Assembly (NCBI RefSeq): GCF_004363005.1
Contig: NZ_SNYH01000005.1
Coordinates: 333,786 to 397,785 of the forward strand
Origin: Tenacibaculum caenipelagi
GTDB taxonomy: Bacteria; Bacteroidota; Bacteroidia; Flavobacteriales; Flavobacteriaceae
Direction of reading: 5' to 3'
Length of the DNA: 64,000 bases
Positions 26,024-34,330 of this stretch are shown here, piece by piece. A model generated the notes under the pieces. It ran no database searches, was not told the origin of the DNA, and was given only the letters and a program-made list of their open reading frames with translations. Numbering within the stretch: the first letter of the stretch is position 1; every line of letters starts with the position of its first letter. A program made the translations under genes and the position numbers.

Positions 26024-26791
26024 ATGCAAAGAGTTACAAAAATTGTTTTAGCTATTATTATTCTAACCATAACTTCATGTGCATCAAAAAAAGATATCGT
26101 ATATTTTCAAAATGATGAAGTTAACCAATCAAAAACTAATACCGCTTATAAAACTATATTTAAGGCAGACGATTTACTTCAGATAACAATTTCTGCTTTA
26201 GATCTAGAAGCAGTTAAACCTTTCAACCTTCCTGCTGTTACCTTTTCTGCTACTACAGACAGAGCAGTTGGAACACCACAACAGCAATCTTATTTAATAG
26301 ACAGTAATGGTTTTATTGATTTTCCTGTTTTAGGACAAATAAAATTAGCTGGATTATCTAGAACAGAGGCGATTGACTTACTCAAAAGCAAATTATCTCC
26401 TGATTATATTAAAAATCCAACTATTAATATCAAAATCACCAATTTTTCAGTTACTGTGTTAGGTGATGTAAAAAATCCAGGAAGATTTACCATTCCTAAT
26501 GAGCGCATTTCTGTCTTAGAAGCTATTGGTTTAGCAGGTGATTTAAATATGTCAGGAATTAGAATTATTGAAGTTAAAAGAGAAGAGAATAATCAAATTA
26601 AGAGTTATAAATTGGATTTACGTTCTAATAAAATTTTTAATTCTCCTGCTTATTATTTGCAACAAAACGATGTCGTATATGTTGAACCAAATAAAGCAAC
26701 TTCACAGGATGCTGCTTACAATAAAAACACAGGACTCTTTATTTCTTTAGGATCCGTGATTATTTCATTAATTTCAATTCTTACTAGATAA
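26024..26791 (+). CDS. Wza-like polysaccharide export lipoprotein
   Basis: A 255-residue outer-membrane export protein. The signal peptide ends with the lipobox TSC (Cys19, followed by ASKKD). The polysaccharide export domain (about 45-130; FKADDLLQITISALD, YLIDSNGFIDFPVLGQI) is followed by a SLBB domain (about 140-225; VTVLGDVKNPGRFTIP). A hydrophobic C-terminal helix (about 235-252) is typical of the short Bacteroidota version. It is followed 7 bases later by the Wzc-like kinase, its usual partner. Confidence 0.9.
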   Translation: MQRVTKIVLAIIILTITSCASKKDIVYFQNDEVNQSKTNTAYKTIFKADDLLQITISALDLEAVKPFNLPAVTFSATTDRAVGTPQQQSYLIDSNGFIDFPVLGQIKLAGLSRTEAIDLLKSKLSPDYIKNPTINIKITNFSVTVLGDVKNPGRFTIPNERISVLEAIGLAGDLNMSGIRIIEVKREENNQIKSYKLDLRSNKIFNSPAYYLQQNDVVYVEPNKATSQDAAYNKNTGLFISLGSVIISLISILTR

Positions 26792-26798
26792 TATTGCT

Positions 26799-29174
26799 AT
26801 GAATAACGAACAATATTCTCCACAAATAGACAACAACGACACCATTAACATTAGGGCTGAATTAGAAAAATACTTAATTCATTGGAAATGGTTTGCTTTA
26901 GGTATTTTAATTGCTATAATAGGTGCGTATTTGTACTTAAGATATAGTACACCTGCATATAGTGCATCCACCACCATCTTAATAAAGAATGATAAACAAG
27001 GAGGTATTTCAGATGAGTTAGCTGCATTTGAAGACCTAGGTATAGTTGGAGGATCTAGTAAGAATATTGATAATGAAATAGAAATAATAAAATCTCGTAA
27101 ACTTATTAATGATGTTATTCAAAAACTAGATTTAAATATCAAATACCTTACAGAAGGTAGAATTAAAGAATCTGAAATTTACGAAAACAAACCTATTACT
27201 TTTGTTAAAATTGATTCTACATCAAAAAGATTAAACGAGTTAGACACTATCATCAATATTGAGATTTTATCTGCCGAAAAATTTCGTTTAAAAAATAGTG
27301 AAGGAAATACTATTTCTGAAAACTTATTTAATCAACTAATAAATGATACTTCTCTCGGTAATTTTAAAATTGTAAAAAATCAAGGTTTTGATAAAGAAAG
27401 TACAAACAAGAATATCAAAATCTTAATAAAACCAGTTGATAAAATTATTGATGGGTATCAAAAAGGGATTAATATCTCTCCTATTAGCAAAAAATCTAGT
27501 GTTTTAAGATTATCATTACAATCTTCGGTTAAAGAAAAAGCTGAAAATATACTAGATGAACTAGTAAGACAGTATAACTTAGATGCAATAAATGACAAAA
27601 AAGAAGTCTCAGAAAAAACCAATGATTTCATTGCTAATCGTTTAAGTAATATTGCTAAAGAACTAGGAAAACTAGACGATAATGTTGAAACTTTTAAAGA
27701 CAAAAACAACATTACCGATATTGAATCTGAAGCACAATTAGTACTTCAAACCAATACGGAAAATCGTAAGAAACTAATTGAAGCTACCACAGAATTAAGT
27801 TTGGCTAAATCTTTAAACAAGGAACTAGACAATGATGATTATTTACCTGCAAATTTAGGCTTATCAGATGGTAATATTGCTACTTCAATTAATGAATACA
27901 ATCAACTTTTGGCACAACAAAAGCGTTTAGAAAAAAGCGCAGGTGCTAAAAACACTATACTCATTGATATACAGGAAAACTTATCAAGCCTAAAAAGTTC
28001 TTTAAAAAGAAGTCTTGAAAATACTGTTCATTCTTTACAAATAAAAGTAAATAGTTTACAACGTGAGGCAAATCGATTTAACTCAAAAATATCTTCAATT
28101 CCTACTAAAGAAAGAGAATTTTTAGACATTGCTCGTCAACAAGAAATTATAGCTGGTCTATACTCATATTTATTAAAGAAAAAAGAAGAAACAGCTATTT
28201 CTCTTACGGCTACGGCAGTACCAAATGCTAAAATTATCGATAAAGCTTATGGATCTGACATTCCTGTTAGTCCCAAAAGAAAAATCATATATTTAGCAGC
28301 ATTATTATTAGGATTGATTATTCCTTTTGTTTTTATTTATTTAAGAGATTTACTAGACACAAAAGTTCATACTAGAAAAGATATTAAGGATTTAACTTCT
28401 ATTCCTTTCTTAGGAGACATCCCACATTCTGAAACGAAAGAAAAAATAGTAATCAATACCAACGCTCGTTCAAGCACTGCTGAAGCTTTTAGGTTGATAA
28501 GAACTAACCTAGATTTTATGCTTCCTAATAAAGGTGAAAAACAAGCAAAAACTATTTTTATAACTTCCACAACTAGTGGAGAAGGTAAATCTTTTACCTC
28601 TATCAACTTAGCTGCTTCTTTATCTTTATCAGGTAAAAAAGTGGTATTGGTTGGAATGGACTTAAGAGCACCAAAAATTATAGAATATTTAGAAATACCT
28701 GAAAGAAAAGGAATTACTAATTTAATTACTAATGATAGTATCACTTTAGATTCATTAAAGTTTTCAATTGATGAAATTCCAAATTTAGATATTATCTCTT
28801 CTGGTGCTATCCCTCCCAATCCAGCAGAATTGTTAATGACAAATAAAATAGGAGACATATTTACTGAACTAGAATCACAATATGATTATGTTATTATCGA
28901 TACTGCTCCTGTAAACTTAGTAACAGATACCTTGTTAATTGCTAAGTATGCTGATATCGTATTGTATGTTGCTAGAGCAAATTACCTAGATAAACGTATG
29001 TTAATGATTCCTGAAACTTTATATAAGGATAAAAAACTACCAAAATTAGCTATTATTTTAAATGACACTGATTTAAAACGAGGTTATGGTTATGGCTACG
29101 GCTATGGCTATGGCTACGGCTATGGTGTGGCTGAAGATGATGGAAAACCTTGGTATAAAAAAATATTTAGTTAA
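26799..29174 (+). CDS. Wzc-like polysaccharide co-polymerase and BY-kinase
   Basis: A 791-residue inner-membrane protein that controls chain length and export. Membrane helices lie at about residues 31-50 and 494-515, with a long coiled-coil periplasmic domain between them. The cytoplasmic tyrosine kinase domain has Walker A TSTTSGEGKSF (about 588-598), Walker A' VVLVGMDLRAPK (about 616-627) and Walker B VIIDTAP. The C-terminal tyrosine cluster, the usual autophosphorylation tail, is an unusually regular Gly-Tyr repeat (about residues 762-776). The opposing phosphatase gene is convergent and shares the terminator. Confidence 0.94.
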   Translation: MNNEQYSPQIDNNDTINIRAELEKYLIHWKWFALGILIAIIGAYLYLRYSTPAYSASTTILIKNDKQGGISDELAAFEDLGIVGGSSKNIDNEIEIIKSRKLINDVIQKLDLNIKYLTEGRIKESEIYENKPITFVKIDSTSKRLNELDTIINIEILSAEKFRLKNSEGNTISENLFNQLINDTSLGNFKIVKNQGFDKESTNKNIKILIKPVDKIIDGYQKGINISPISKKSSVLRLSLQSSVKEKAENILDELVRQYNLDAINDKKEVSEKTNDFIANRLSNIAKELGKLDDNVETFKDKNNITDIESEAQLVLQTNTENRKKLIEATTELSLAKSLNKELDNDDYLPANLGLSDGNIATSINEYNQLLAQQKRLEKSAGAKNTILIDIQENLSSLKSSLKRSLENTVHSLQIKVNSLQREANRFNSKISSIPTKEREFLDIARQQEIIAGLYSYLLKKKEETAISLTATAVPNAKIIDKAYGSDIPVSPKRKIIYLAALLLGLIIPFVFIYLRDLLDTKVHTRKDIKDLTSIPFLGDIPHSETKEKIVINTNARSSTAEAFRLIRTNLDFMLPNKGEKQAKTIFITSTTSGEGKSFTSINLAASLSLSGKKVVLVGMDLRAPKIIEYLEIPERKGITNLITNDSITLDSLKFSIDEIPNLDIISSGAIPPNPAELLMTNKIGDIFTELESQYDYVIIDTAPVNLVTDTLLIAKYADIVLYVARANYLDKRMLMIPETLYKDKKLPKLAIILNDTDLKRGYGYGYGYGYGYGYGVAEDDGKPWYKKIFS
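29082..29123 (+). repeat. Seven tandem hexanucleotides coding the Gly-Tyr tail of the kinase
   Basis: Seven consecutive GGY-TAY hexamers (GGTTAT, GGTTAT, GGCTAC, GGCTAT, GGCTAT, GGCTAC, GGCTAT) encode (Gly-Tyr)7. The repeats differ only at synonymous third positions. Gain or loss of a unit keeps the frame and changes the number of phosphorylatable tyrosines. Confidence 0.9.
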
Positions 29175-29194
29175 GTTATAAACTATAGAATTAT

Positions 29195-29226
29195 AAAAAA
29201 GGAAGCATTAATGCTTCCTTTTTTTA
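29195..29226. terminator. Bidirectional terminator between the kinase and phosphatase genes
   Basis: AAAAAAGGAAGCAT and ATGCTTCCTTTTTT form a 14-bp stem with a TA loop, with As on the left and Ts on the right. Confidence 0.9.
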
Positions 29227-29961
29227 TTTAAACTTTTTATTATTTTCTAACAACTTCTCTATCTGCTTTTTTGTCTTTACAGTTCCTATTTTTTGTAAAA
29301 GTTTCAAATGATTGTGATGATGGGTATCAGTACCAACAAAATCATACATTCCTTCACTTAACAATTTTTGTGCTGTCTTTTGTACTCCTTTACCATACTG
29401 TTCTGTCAAAGACAATAAATTCAATTGAAAAACACAACCTGCCTTTTTTAACTTATAATAATTCTGATAGTCATTATGGTAAAAATTATACCTTTCTGGA
29501 TGCGCTAAAACAGGCTTATACCCTTTCAGTTGAATTTCAAATAAAATATCGTATAAATTATAAGGCGCATTAAAATACGACATTTCCACAAGTATATAAT
29601 TATCTTTTAATGTTAAAATATCATCAGCTTTAAGCCTTTCTGTGAATCGCTCATCCATCATATACTCGGCTGCAGCGTTTATAGAAATATCTTTAAGACC
29701 TCGTTCTTTTAATGCTGTCCTAACCTCTTCTAATTTTTCTTTAATTGTTGTAGAAGAATTTGGATATACATCTCCCAAAACATGAGGAGTGGTAATAAAA
29801 TTCTTAATTCCGTAAGAATACATTTTCTCTATCAAAGAGATAGAGTTATCTATATCTTTTGCTCCATCATCAATTCCTGGTAATAAATGAGAGTGAATAT
29901 CTACAAACCCTTCAGGAAAAACTTCTTGTAGTGGAATCTCTTTTTTTTTAAAAAAAAACAT
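29224..29961 (-). CDS. CpsB/CapC-family (PHP-type) tyrosine phosphatase
   Basis: A 245-residue metal-dependent phosphatase of the PHP family that removes phosphate from BY-kinases. The metal-binding motifs are DIHSHLLPGIDDG (about residues 21-33), TTPH, EMSY, LAHPERY and GTDTHHHN near the C-terminus. Length fits the CpsB/YwqE group. It converges on the Wzc-like kinase gene, which strongly suggests the kinase is its substrate. Polysaccharide output would then depend on their balance; this is known for the family but inferred here. Confidence 0.93.
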   Translation of the reverse strand: MFFFKKKEIPLQEVFPEGFVDIHSHLLPGIDDGAKDIDNSISLIEKMYSYGIKNFITTPHVLGDVYPNSSTTIKEKLEEVRTALKERGLKDISINAAAEYMMDERFTERLKADDILTLKDNYILVEMSYFNAPYNLYDILFEIQLKGYKPVLAHPERYNFYHNDYQNYYKLKKAGCVFQLNLLSLTEQYGKGVQKTAQKLLSEGMYDFVGTDTHHHNHLKLLQKIGTVKTKKQIEKLLENNKKFK

Positions 29962-30049
29962 AGTGGGTAAAATATCTATTTTGACACAAATTTAAACTAA
30001 TAAATTTACTGTACTATAACAAATTTCATTCCTTTTCCATTCCACATGA

Positions 30050-30080
30050 TTGCCAATTAACTTTGATAGCCATATATTTG
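30050..30080 (+). promoter_or_regulatory. Promoter of the GlcNAc-kinase-like gene
   Basis: TTG at 30050-30052, a 20-base spacer and TATATTTG at 30073-30080 match the Bacteroidota consensus. The ATG is 22 bases downstream. Confidence 0.65.
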
Positions 30081-30101
30081 ACTTATAAGAAATAGTAAGA
30101 A

Positions 30102-30953
30102 ATGATTTTAATTGCTGATGGTGGCTCTACAAAAGCCGATTGGATTGCTCTTAACAATAATAAAAAAGAAGTTTTCAGAGCAACTACACTAGGTATAAAC
30201 CCTTCCGTCCTTACAAAAGAGGAAATAACAGATAAAATATCATGTTCAAAAGAACTGTTACATATTAAAAATGATGTTTTACAAGTTTATTTTTATGGAG
30301 CGGGTTGTGGTTCTCCCATAGCTTCTAAAAATTTACAAGAAGTTTTAGAAATTACTTTTACAAATGCTAGGGTTATTGTTTCTGAAGACACTTTAGGTGC
30401 CGTTTACGCTAGCTCTGGCACAAAGCCATCTATTGTATGTATTTTAGGAACGGGCTCTAACAGCTGTTATTTTGATGGAAAAACCATGATAACTTCTGCT
30501 CCTTCATTAGGTTATACAATAATGGATGAAGCCAGCGGCAATTATTTTGGCAAACAATTACTCTGTGATTTTTACTATAACAAAATGCCTAAAAAAATCG
30601 CCTCTGCTTTTCAGGCTTCTTTTGATCTTGACACAGACACTGTTAAGATGAATTTATACAGAAAACCAAATCCGAATATGTATTTGGCTTCTTTTGCCAA
30701 ATTCATGTTTAAATATAAAGACAAAAAATACATTAGAAAAATTATAAAAAAAGGATTCCAAGATTTCTTTTATTACAGAATACTTCCTTTTCAAAAGGAC
30801 TCTAATACTCCTATTTACTTTATCGGCTCTATTGCCTATTACTTCAAGGATATTTTAGAAAAAGTAGCATCTAAGAATAACTTAGTTGTTACAGATATTA
30901 TTCAGCGACCAATTGAAAAATTGGTTGATTTTCACCGTAATAATAAAGTTTAA
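30102..30953 (+). CDS. BadF/BadG-family ATPase, probable N-acetylglucosamine kinase
   Basis: A 283-residue cytosolic sugar-kinase-fold protein. The phosphate-binding loop ADGGSTKADW lies at residues 5-14; a second nucleotide motif ILGTGSNSCYFDG lies near 111-123, and YTIMDEASGNYFGKQLL follows. The family includes eukaryotic-type N-acetylglucosamine kinases and BadF-type ATPases; the sugar kinase role is more likely because there is no iron-sulfur ligand set. Its 3' end overlaps the convergent murF gene by 4 bases. A role in amino sugar recycling fits the neighbour but is inference. Confidence 0.85.
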   Translation: MILIADGGSTKADWIALNNNKKEVFRATTLGINPSVLTKEEITDKISCSKELLHIKNDVLQVYFYGAGCGSPIASKNLQEVLEITFTNARVIVSEDTLGAVYASSGTKPSIVCILGTGSNSCYFDGKTMITSAPSLGYTIMDEASGNYFGKQLLCDFYYNKMPKKIASAFQASFDLDTDTVKMNLYRKPNPNMYLASFAKFMFKYKDKKYIRKIIKKGFQDFFYYRILPFQKDSNTPIYFIGSIAYYFKDILEKVASKNNLVVTDIIQRPIEKLVDFHRNNKV

Positions 30954-32203
30954 CAATATTCTACTATGCGTTCAAGAGCCATTCCTCTTGATCCTTTTAC
31001 TAGAATTGTACTATTCTCAATTGAATTAATTTTTAAATACTCTTTTAATTCTTCAAATGTTTCAAACTTAGTATTGGTTGTTCTGGTTTTATTAAAATTT
31101 TTACCTACTAAAAAAACCTTATCAAAACTCATCTGTTGTGTCAAATCTGCTATAAATTGATGCTCTTTTGCACTAAACTCTCCTAATTCAAACATATCAC
31201 CTAAAATAATAGTTTTATGAGTATCATTAAATGCATTAAAACTCTCTAAAGCAGCTTTCATACTCGTTGGGTTTGCATTATAAGCATCTAATATTACTTT
31301 ATTCCTTTCAGTATTAATAACTTGAGATCTATTGTTTGATGGAACATAATTTTCTATTGCTCTTTTAATTTGCTCTGATGAAACATTAAAAAAATCTCCA
31401 ATTGTTATAGCTGCAGATATATTCGCAAAATTATAAGTTCCTATAAGATTACTTGTTATACTTATATCTTTAAATAATAATTTCACAAACGGGTTAGCAT
31501 CAATAAGCTGAATATCTTCGACGAACATTATTGTTTCCATACTACTAGTTTTTTCAACCTGAGTTCTGTCGTTAGGATTAACAAACACCTTTTTATTATG
31601 CCTTCTAAGAAAGTCATATAACTCAGACTTCGCTTTGACAACCCCTTCTAATGACCCAAAACCTTCTAAATGTGCACTACCAAAGTTTGTTATGTAACCA
31701 TAATCAGGATTTGCTATTTCAGATAAAAAAGCTATTTCTTTTGGATGGTTGGCTCCCATTTCTACAATACCAATTTCTGTATTCTTATTCATAGATAGCA
31801 AAGTCAACGGAACCCCAATATGATTGTTTAAATTTCCAATAGTAGCTGTTGTTTTGTACTTAGTTGATAGTACTGCGTTAATTAATTCTTTCGTCGTTGT
31901 TTTTCCATTACTTCCTGTTAAAGCTATAACTGGTATTTGTAATTGATCTCTATGATAATTTGCAAGCTTTTGAAGTGTTTGTAAAACATCTTCAACTAGA
32001 ATAATTTTCTCTGAAGTTTTATATACTGCTTCATCTACTACAGCATAACTAGCTCCATCAGCAATTGCTTCTTCAGCAAACTTATTCCCATTAAATTTTT
32101 CACCTTTTAACGCAAAGAACATTGCATTCTTTCTAATGTTTCTAGTATCTGTATCAACTAAACCGTGAGTAATGTACAGCTTATATAAATCTTCTATATT
32201 CAT
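30950..32203 (-). CDS. murF: UDP-MurNAc-tripeptide-D-Ala-D-Ala ligase
   Basis: About 417 residues. MurF adds D-Ala-D-Ala to the peptidoglycan precursor in the cytoplasm. The N-terminal domain has DTRNIRKNAMFFALKGEKFNGNKF. The ATP-binding loop is TGSNGKTTTKE (about 96-106), followed by NLNNHIGVPLTLL, EMGANHPKEI, and the C-terminal domain with DAYNANPTSMKAAL. I chose the ATG at 32203 (MNIEDLYKLY) over one eight codons upstream, because the extra residues have no family match and lie in a terminator region. It follows gldJ on the same strand, an order I associate with flavobacteria. Confidence 0.94.
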   Translation of the reverse strand: MNIEDLYKLYITHGLVDTDTRNIRKNAMFFALKGEKFNGNKFAEEAIADGASYAVVDEAVYKTSEKIILVEDVLQTLQKLANYHRDQLQIPVIALTGSNGKTTTKELINAVLSTKYKTTATIGNLNNHIGVPLTLLSMNKNTEIGIVEMGANHPKEIAFLSEIANPDYGYITNFGSAHLEGFGSLEGVVKAKSELYDFLRRHNKKVFVNPNDRTQVEKTSSMETIMFVEDIQLIDANPFVKLLFKDISITSNLIGTYNFANISAAITIGDFFNVSSEQIKRAIENYVPSNNRSQVINTERNKVILDAYNANPTSMKAALESFNAFNDTHKTIILGDMFELGEFSAKEHQFIADLTQQMSFDKVFLVGKNFNKTRTTNTKFETFEELKEYLKINSIENSTILVKGSRGMALERIVEYC

Positions 32204-32214
32204 ATTGTAAAAAT

Positions 32215-32248
32215 AAAAAAACCTCATTGAGAGTCAATGAGGTTTTTT
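32215..32248 (-). terminator. Terminator between gldJ and murF
   Basis: AAAAAACCTCATTGA and TCAATGAGGTTTTTT form a 15-bp stem around GAG, with A and T runs on both sides. It ends the gldJ transcript, although murF lies only 12 bases further on; murF expression may depend on read-through. Confidence 0.8.
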
Positions 32249-32268
32249 GAATATAATTAAATTCTGTT

Positions 32269-33969
32269 TTATTTAACTTTATCTGGTGTCGCAGTTTTTC
32301 TTTTGTTTAACACCATAGGTCCCATTTTATCAGTAGCACATCTAAATCCAATGTAATTAGTTGCCATATATTCTGGGAAATATCTTCTCTGTGCAGGATC
32401 TAACCAATATTCTCTATCAGCCCAAGAACCTCCTTTAAACACTCTTGACTTATCACTAATTAAAGTAGTTCTTCTTTTGCTATCATACTTATAATTATCA
32501 ATTGCATTTCCTAAAGAATCTACTTCAGCTTCTGGTTTTTGAGGTGAGTTATACATTCTAGAAGAACGATCTAACTGGTCTTTATCTAATCCATAGTATT
32601 TAGATGAAGCTTGATCACCATCTCCTAAACTAGAGTTATTAGCTAAGTTATAATTTCTTCTCATGTAAGTATCTTCTTTCGTAATAGGAATATACTTAAC
32701 ACTACCAGGTAAATCTTTAGGTACAATTCTACCATTTTCTAAAGTATCGTACTGAACTTCTCCATCACCAACGATAACCACCTTACCTTCTTCATTAATT
32801 AATTTCTTAGTAAAGATGTTTCCTCTAAAATAATTAAAGTCATTAGCTTCCGAATCAATAATAGGTCTGTAAACATCTTCAACCCATTCAGCTACGTTAC
32901 CTGACATATCGTATAATCCAAATGCATTAGGAGGGTAACTTTTTACTGCATTAGGAATATCCGATCCATCACTACTCCAACCTGCAATACCACTATAATC
33001 TCCTTTACCTTGTTTAAAGTTTGCTAATTGATCACCTCTTCTACGCTTATCTCTATCACGAGTGTACTTTCCGCTCCAAGCATATTTTTTTCTACCTCTA
33101 ATATTATTATACTCGCGGTTTTCAAAAAGTGCTTTTGCTGCATATTCCCACTCTACTTCTGTAGGTAATCTAAACTTTTGTGATAGAATACCATCTGACG
33201 AGGTAACTTGTCTTCCTGTAAATGATCCTTTAGCTGGTTTAGGCTCTCCTTTTGCTCTAGGCACTGGAATTCCTTTTTTATAGATAGTAGAATCTCCATC
33301 GAAAATAGCATAAGGATCCGTCAAATATGTATCTGTATCAAAGTTATTAGCTCCTTTAAAACTCAATGAATCATCTTTAAAGATGTTTTTAATTACACCT
33401 TTATCCATTAAAATTTTTAAGTTAACCGCATTTGTACGCCACTTACAATATTTGTTTGCTTGAATCCAACTAACTCCAACCACAGGATATTCTGCATAAG
33501 ATGGATGTCTTAAATAGCTTTCAGATAATAAGTTTGTGTTTCCTAATCCCTTTCTCCAAACTAAAGTATCTGGTAAAATTGATGGATAAATATTTTTAAA
33601 CTGAGGGTCTTCTGTAGGAAAAACATCTTTTGTATATTGCATAAACAGCCCATACTCTGCATTTGTCACCTCCGTTTCATCCATATAAAAGGTACGTACA
33701 TGCATTTTTTTAGGAGTTGTATTCCAATCGAACATCACATCGTCCTGTACCAATCCCATAGTAAAGGTACCTCCTTCAATATGAACCATCCCTGGAGGAA
33801 CGTTCTTTCCTTCTTTATACTTCCCTTTTATGTAACCACCATAACTAGGATCATTAAAGTTCCAGCCTGTTAATGAGGATTTACCTGACCCACCTCCGTT
33901 GTTCTTACAAGAAACAACCAATAAACTGGTGACTGCCAATAAACTAAATAATTTCAACGTACTTTTCAT
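32269..33969 (-). CDS. gldJ: Gliding motility lipoprotein GldJ
   Basis: A 566-residue lipoprotein needed for gliding and type IX secretion in flavobacteria. The signal peptide ends in VVSC (Cys21). The body is a formylglycine-generating-enzyme-like (FGE-sulfatase) domain: GMVHIEGGTFTMG near residue 59, FYMDETEVTNAEYGLFM, YPVVGVSWIQANKYCKWR, FRLPTEVEWEYAAKA, GLYDMSGNVAEWVEDVY and a C-terminal VFKGGSWADREYWLDPAQRR. Insertions and the Gly-rich linker after the Cys match GldJ rather than the related GldK. It is divergent from porV, and its own terminator precedes murF. Confidence 0.93.
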   Translation of the reverse strand: MKSTLKLFSLLAVTSLLVVSCKNNGGGSGKSSLTGWNFNDPSYGGYIKGKYKEGKNVPPGMVHIEGGTFTMGLVQDDVMFDWNTTPKKMHVRTFYMDETEVTNAEYGLFMQYTKDVFPTEDPQFKNIYPSILPDTLVWRKGLGNTNLLSESYLRHPSYAEYPVVGVSWIQANKYCKWRTNAVNLKILMDKGVIKNIFKDDSLSFKGANNFDTDTYLTDPYAIFDGDSTIYKKGIPVPRAKGEPKPAKGSFTGRQVTSSDGILSQKFRLPTEVEWEYAAKALFENREYNNIRGRKKYAWSGKYTRDRDKRRRGDQLANFKQGKGDYSGIAGWSSDGSDIPNAVKSYPPNAFGLYDMSGNVAEWVEDVYRPIIDSEANDFNYFRGNIFTKKLINEEGKVVIVGDGEVQYDTLENGRIVPKDLPGSVKYIPITKEDTYMRRNYNLANNSSLGDGDQASSKYYGLDKDQLDRSSRMYNSPQKPEAEVDSLGNAIDNYKYDSKRRTTLISDKSRVFKGGSWADREYWLDPAQRRYFPEYMATNYIGFRCATDKMGPMVLNKRKTATPDKVK

Positions 33970-34204
33970 GTATTTTAAACTGTTTTTAAGGGTGCCGCAA
34001 TTTACAATATTTCTAATTTCTTACAACTAAATTATCTACAATTTCACATTTAGCAACCTTGCTCATGCAAGATTACAAACGACAGTTTTTTAACTTTAGT
34101 ATTACGAAACTAAGAAAAAGATTAAAATAAGCATCATTAAAGTGTTACAATTTTCGAGTATGCAAATAGTATTTTAAATATAAAGCAGTCATATAATATT
34201 TTTA

Positions 34205-34229
34205 TACTAACATCGTTATCATGTTAGTA
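34205..34229. repeat. Perfect 9-bp inverted repeat upstream of porV
   Basis: TACTAACAT (34205-34213) pairs with ATGTTAGTA (34221-34229) around CGTTATC. It is not followed by a T run and lies about 70 bases upstream of the porV -7 element, so an operator is more likely than a terminator. Confidence 0.7.
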
Positions 34230-34260
34230 AAATCCCCTTAGTGTATACAAAATCTGATCC

Positions 34261-34292
34261 CTTAAAGCATTAAAAGCAAATAATGCTTTAAG
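34261..34292. repeat. Perfect 12-bp inverted repeat over the porV -33 region
   Basis: CTTAAAGCATTA (34261-34272) pairs with TAATGCTTTAAG (34281-34292) around AAAGCAAA. It ends 7 bases before the porV -7 element and takes the place of a recognisable -33 TTG, as expected for a regulator site. Confidence 0.75.
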
Positions 34293-34299
34293 AAAATCA

Positions 34300-34307
34300 T
34301 ATATTTG
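34300..34307 (+). promoter_or_regulatory. -7 element of porV
   Basis: TATATTTG is a perfect TAnnTTTG match, 23 bases before the ATG. There is no TTG at 19-20 bases upstream; the position is filled by the palindrome. Confidence 0.6.
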
Positions 34308-34330
34308 CTAAACAATTAATCAAATTTTAC

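Larger units (their letters stand above)
33970..34330. promoter_or_regulatory. Divergent gldJ-porV control region
   Basis: This 361-base spacer has no coding frame. It contains two perfect inverted repeats and the porV -7 element, all on the porV side. The gldJ promoter is not clear; TAAATTGC about 30 bases upstream of gldJ (minus strand) is a weak candidate. porU, which I recall lying between gldJ and porV in Flavobacterium johnsoniae, is not here. Confidence 0.6.

Noticed and set aside
28367..28858. 163-residue minus-strand frame inside the Wzc-like kinase gene
   Set aside because: It lies opposite the kinase ATP-binding region and has no independent evidence.
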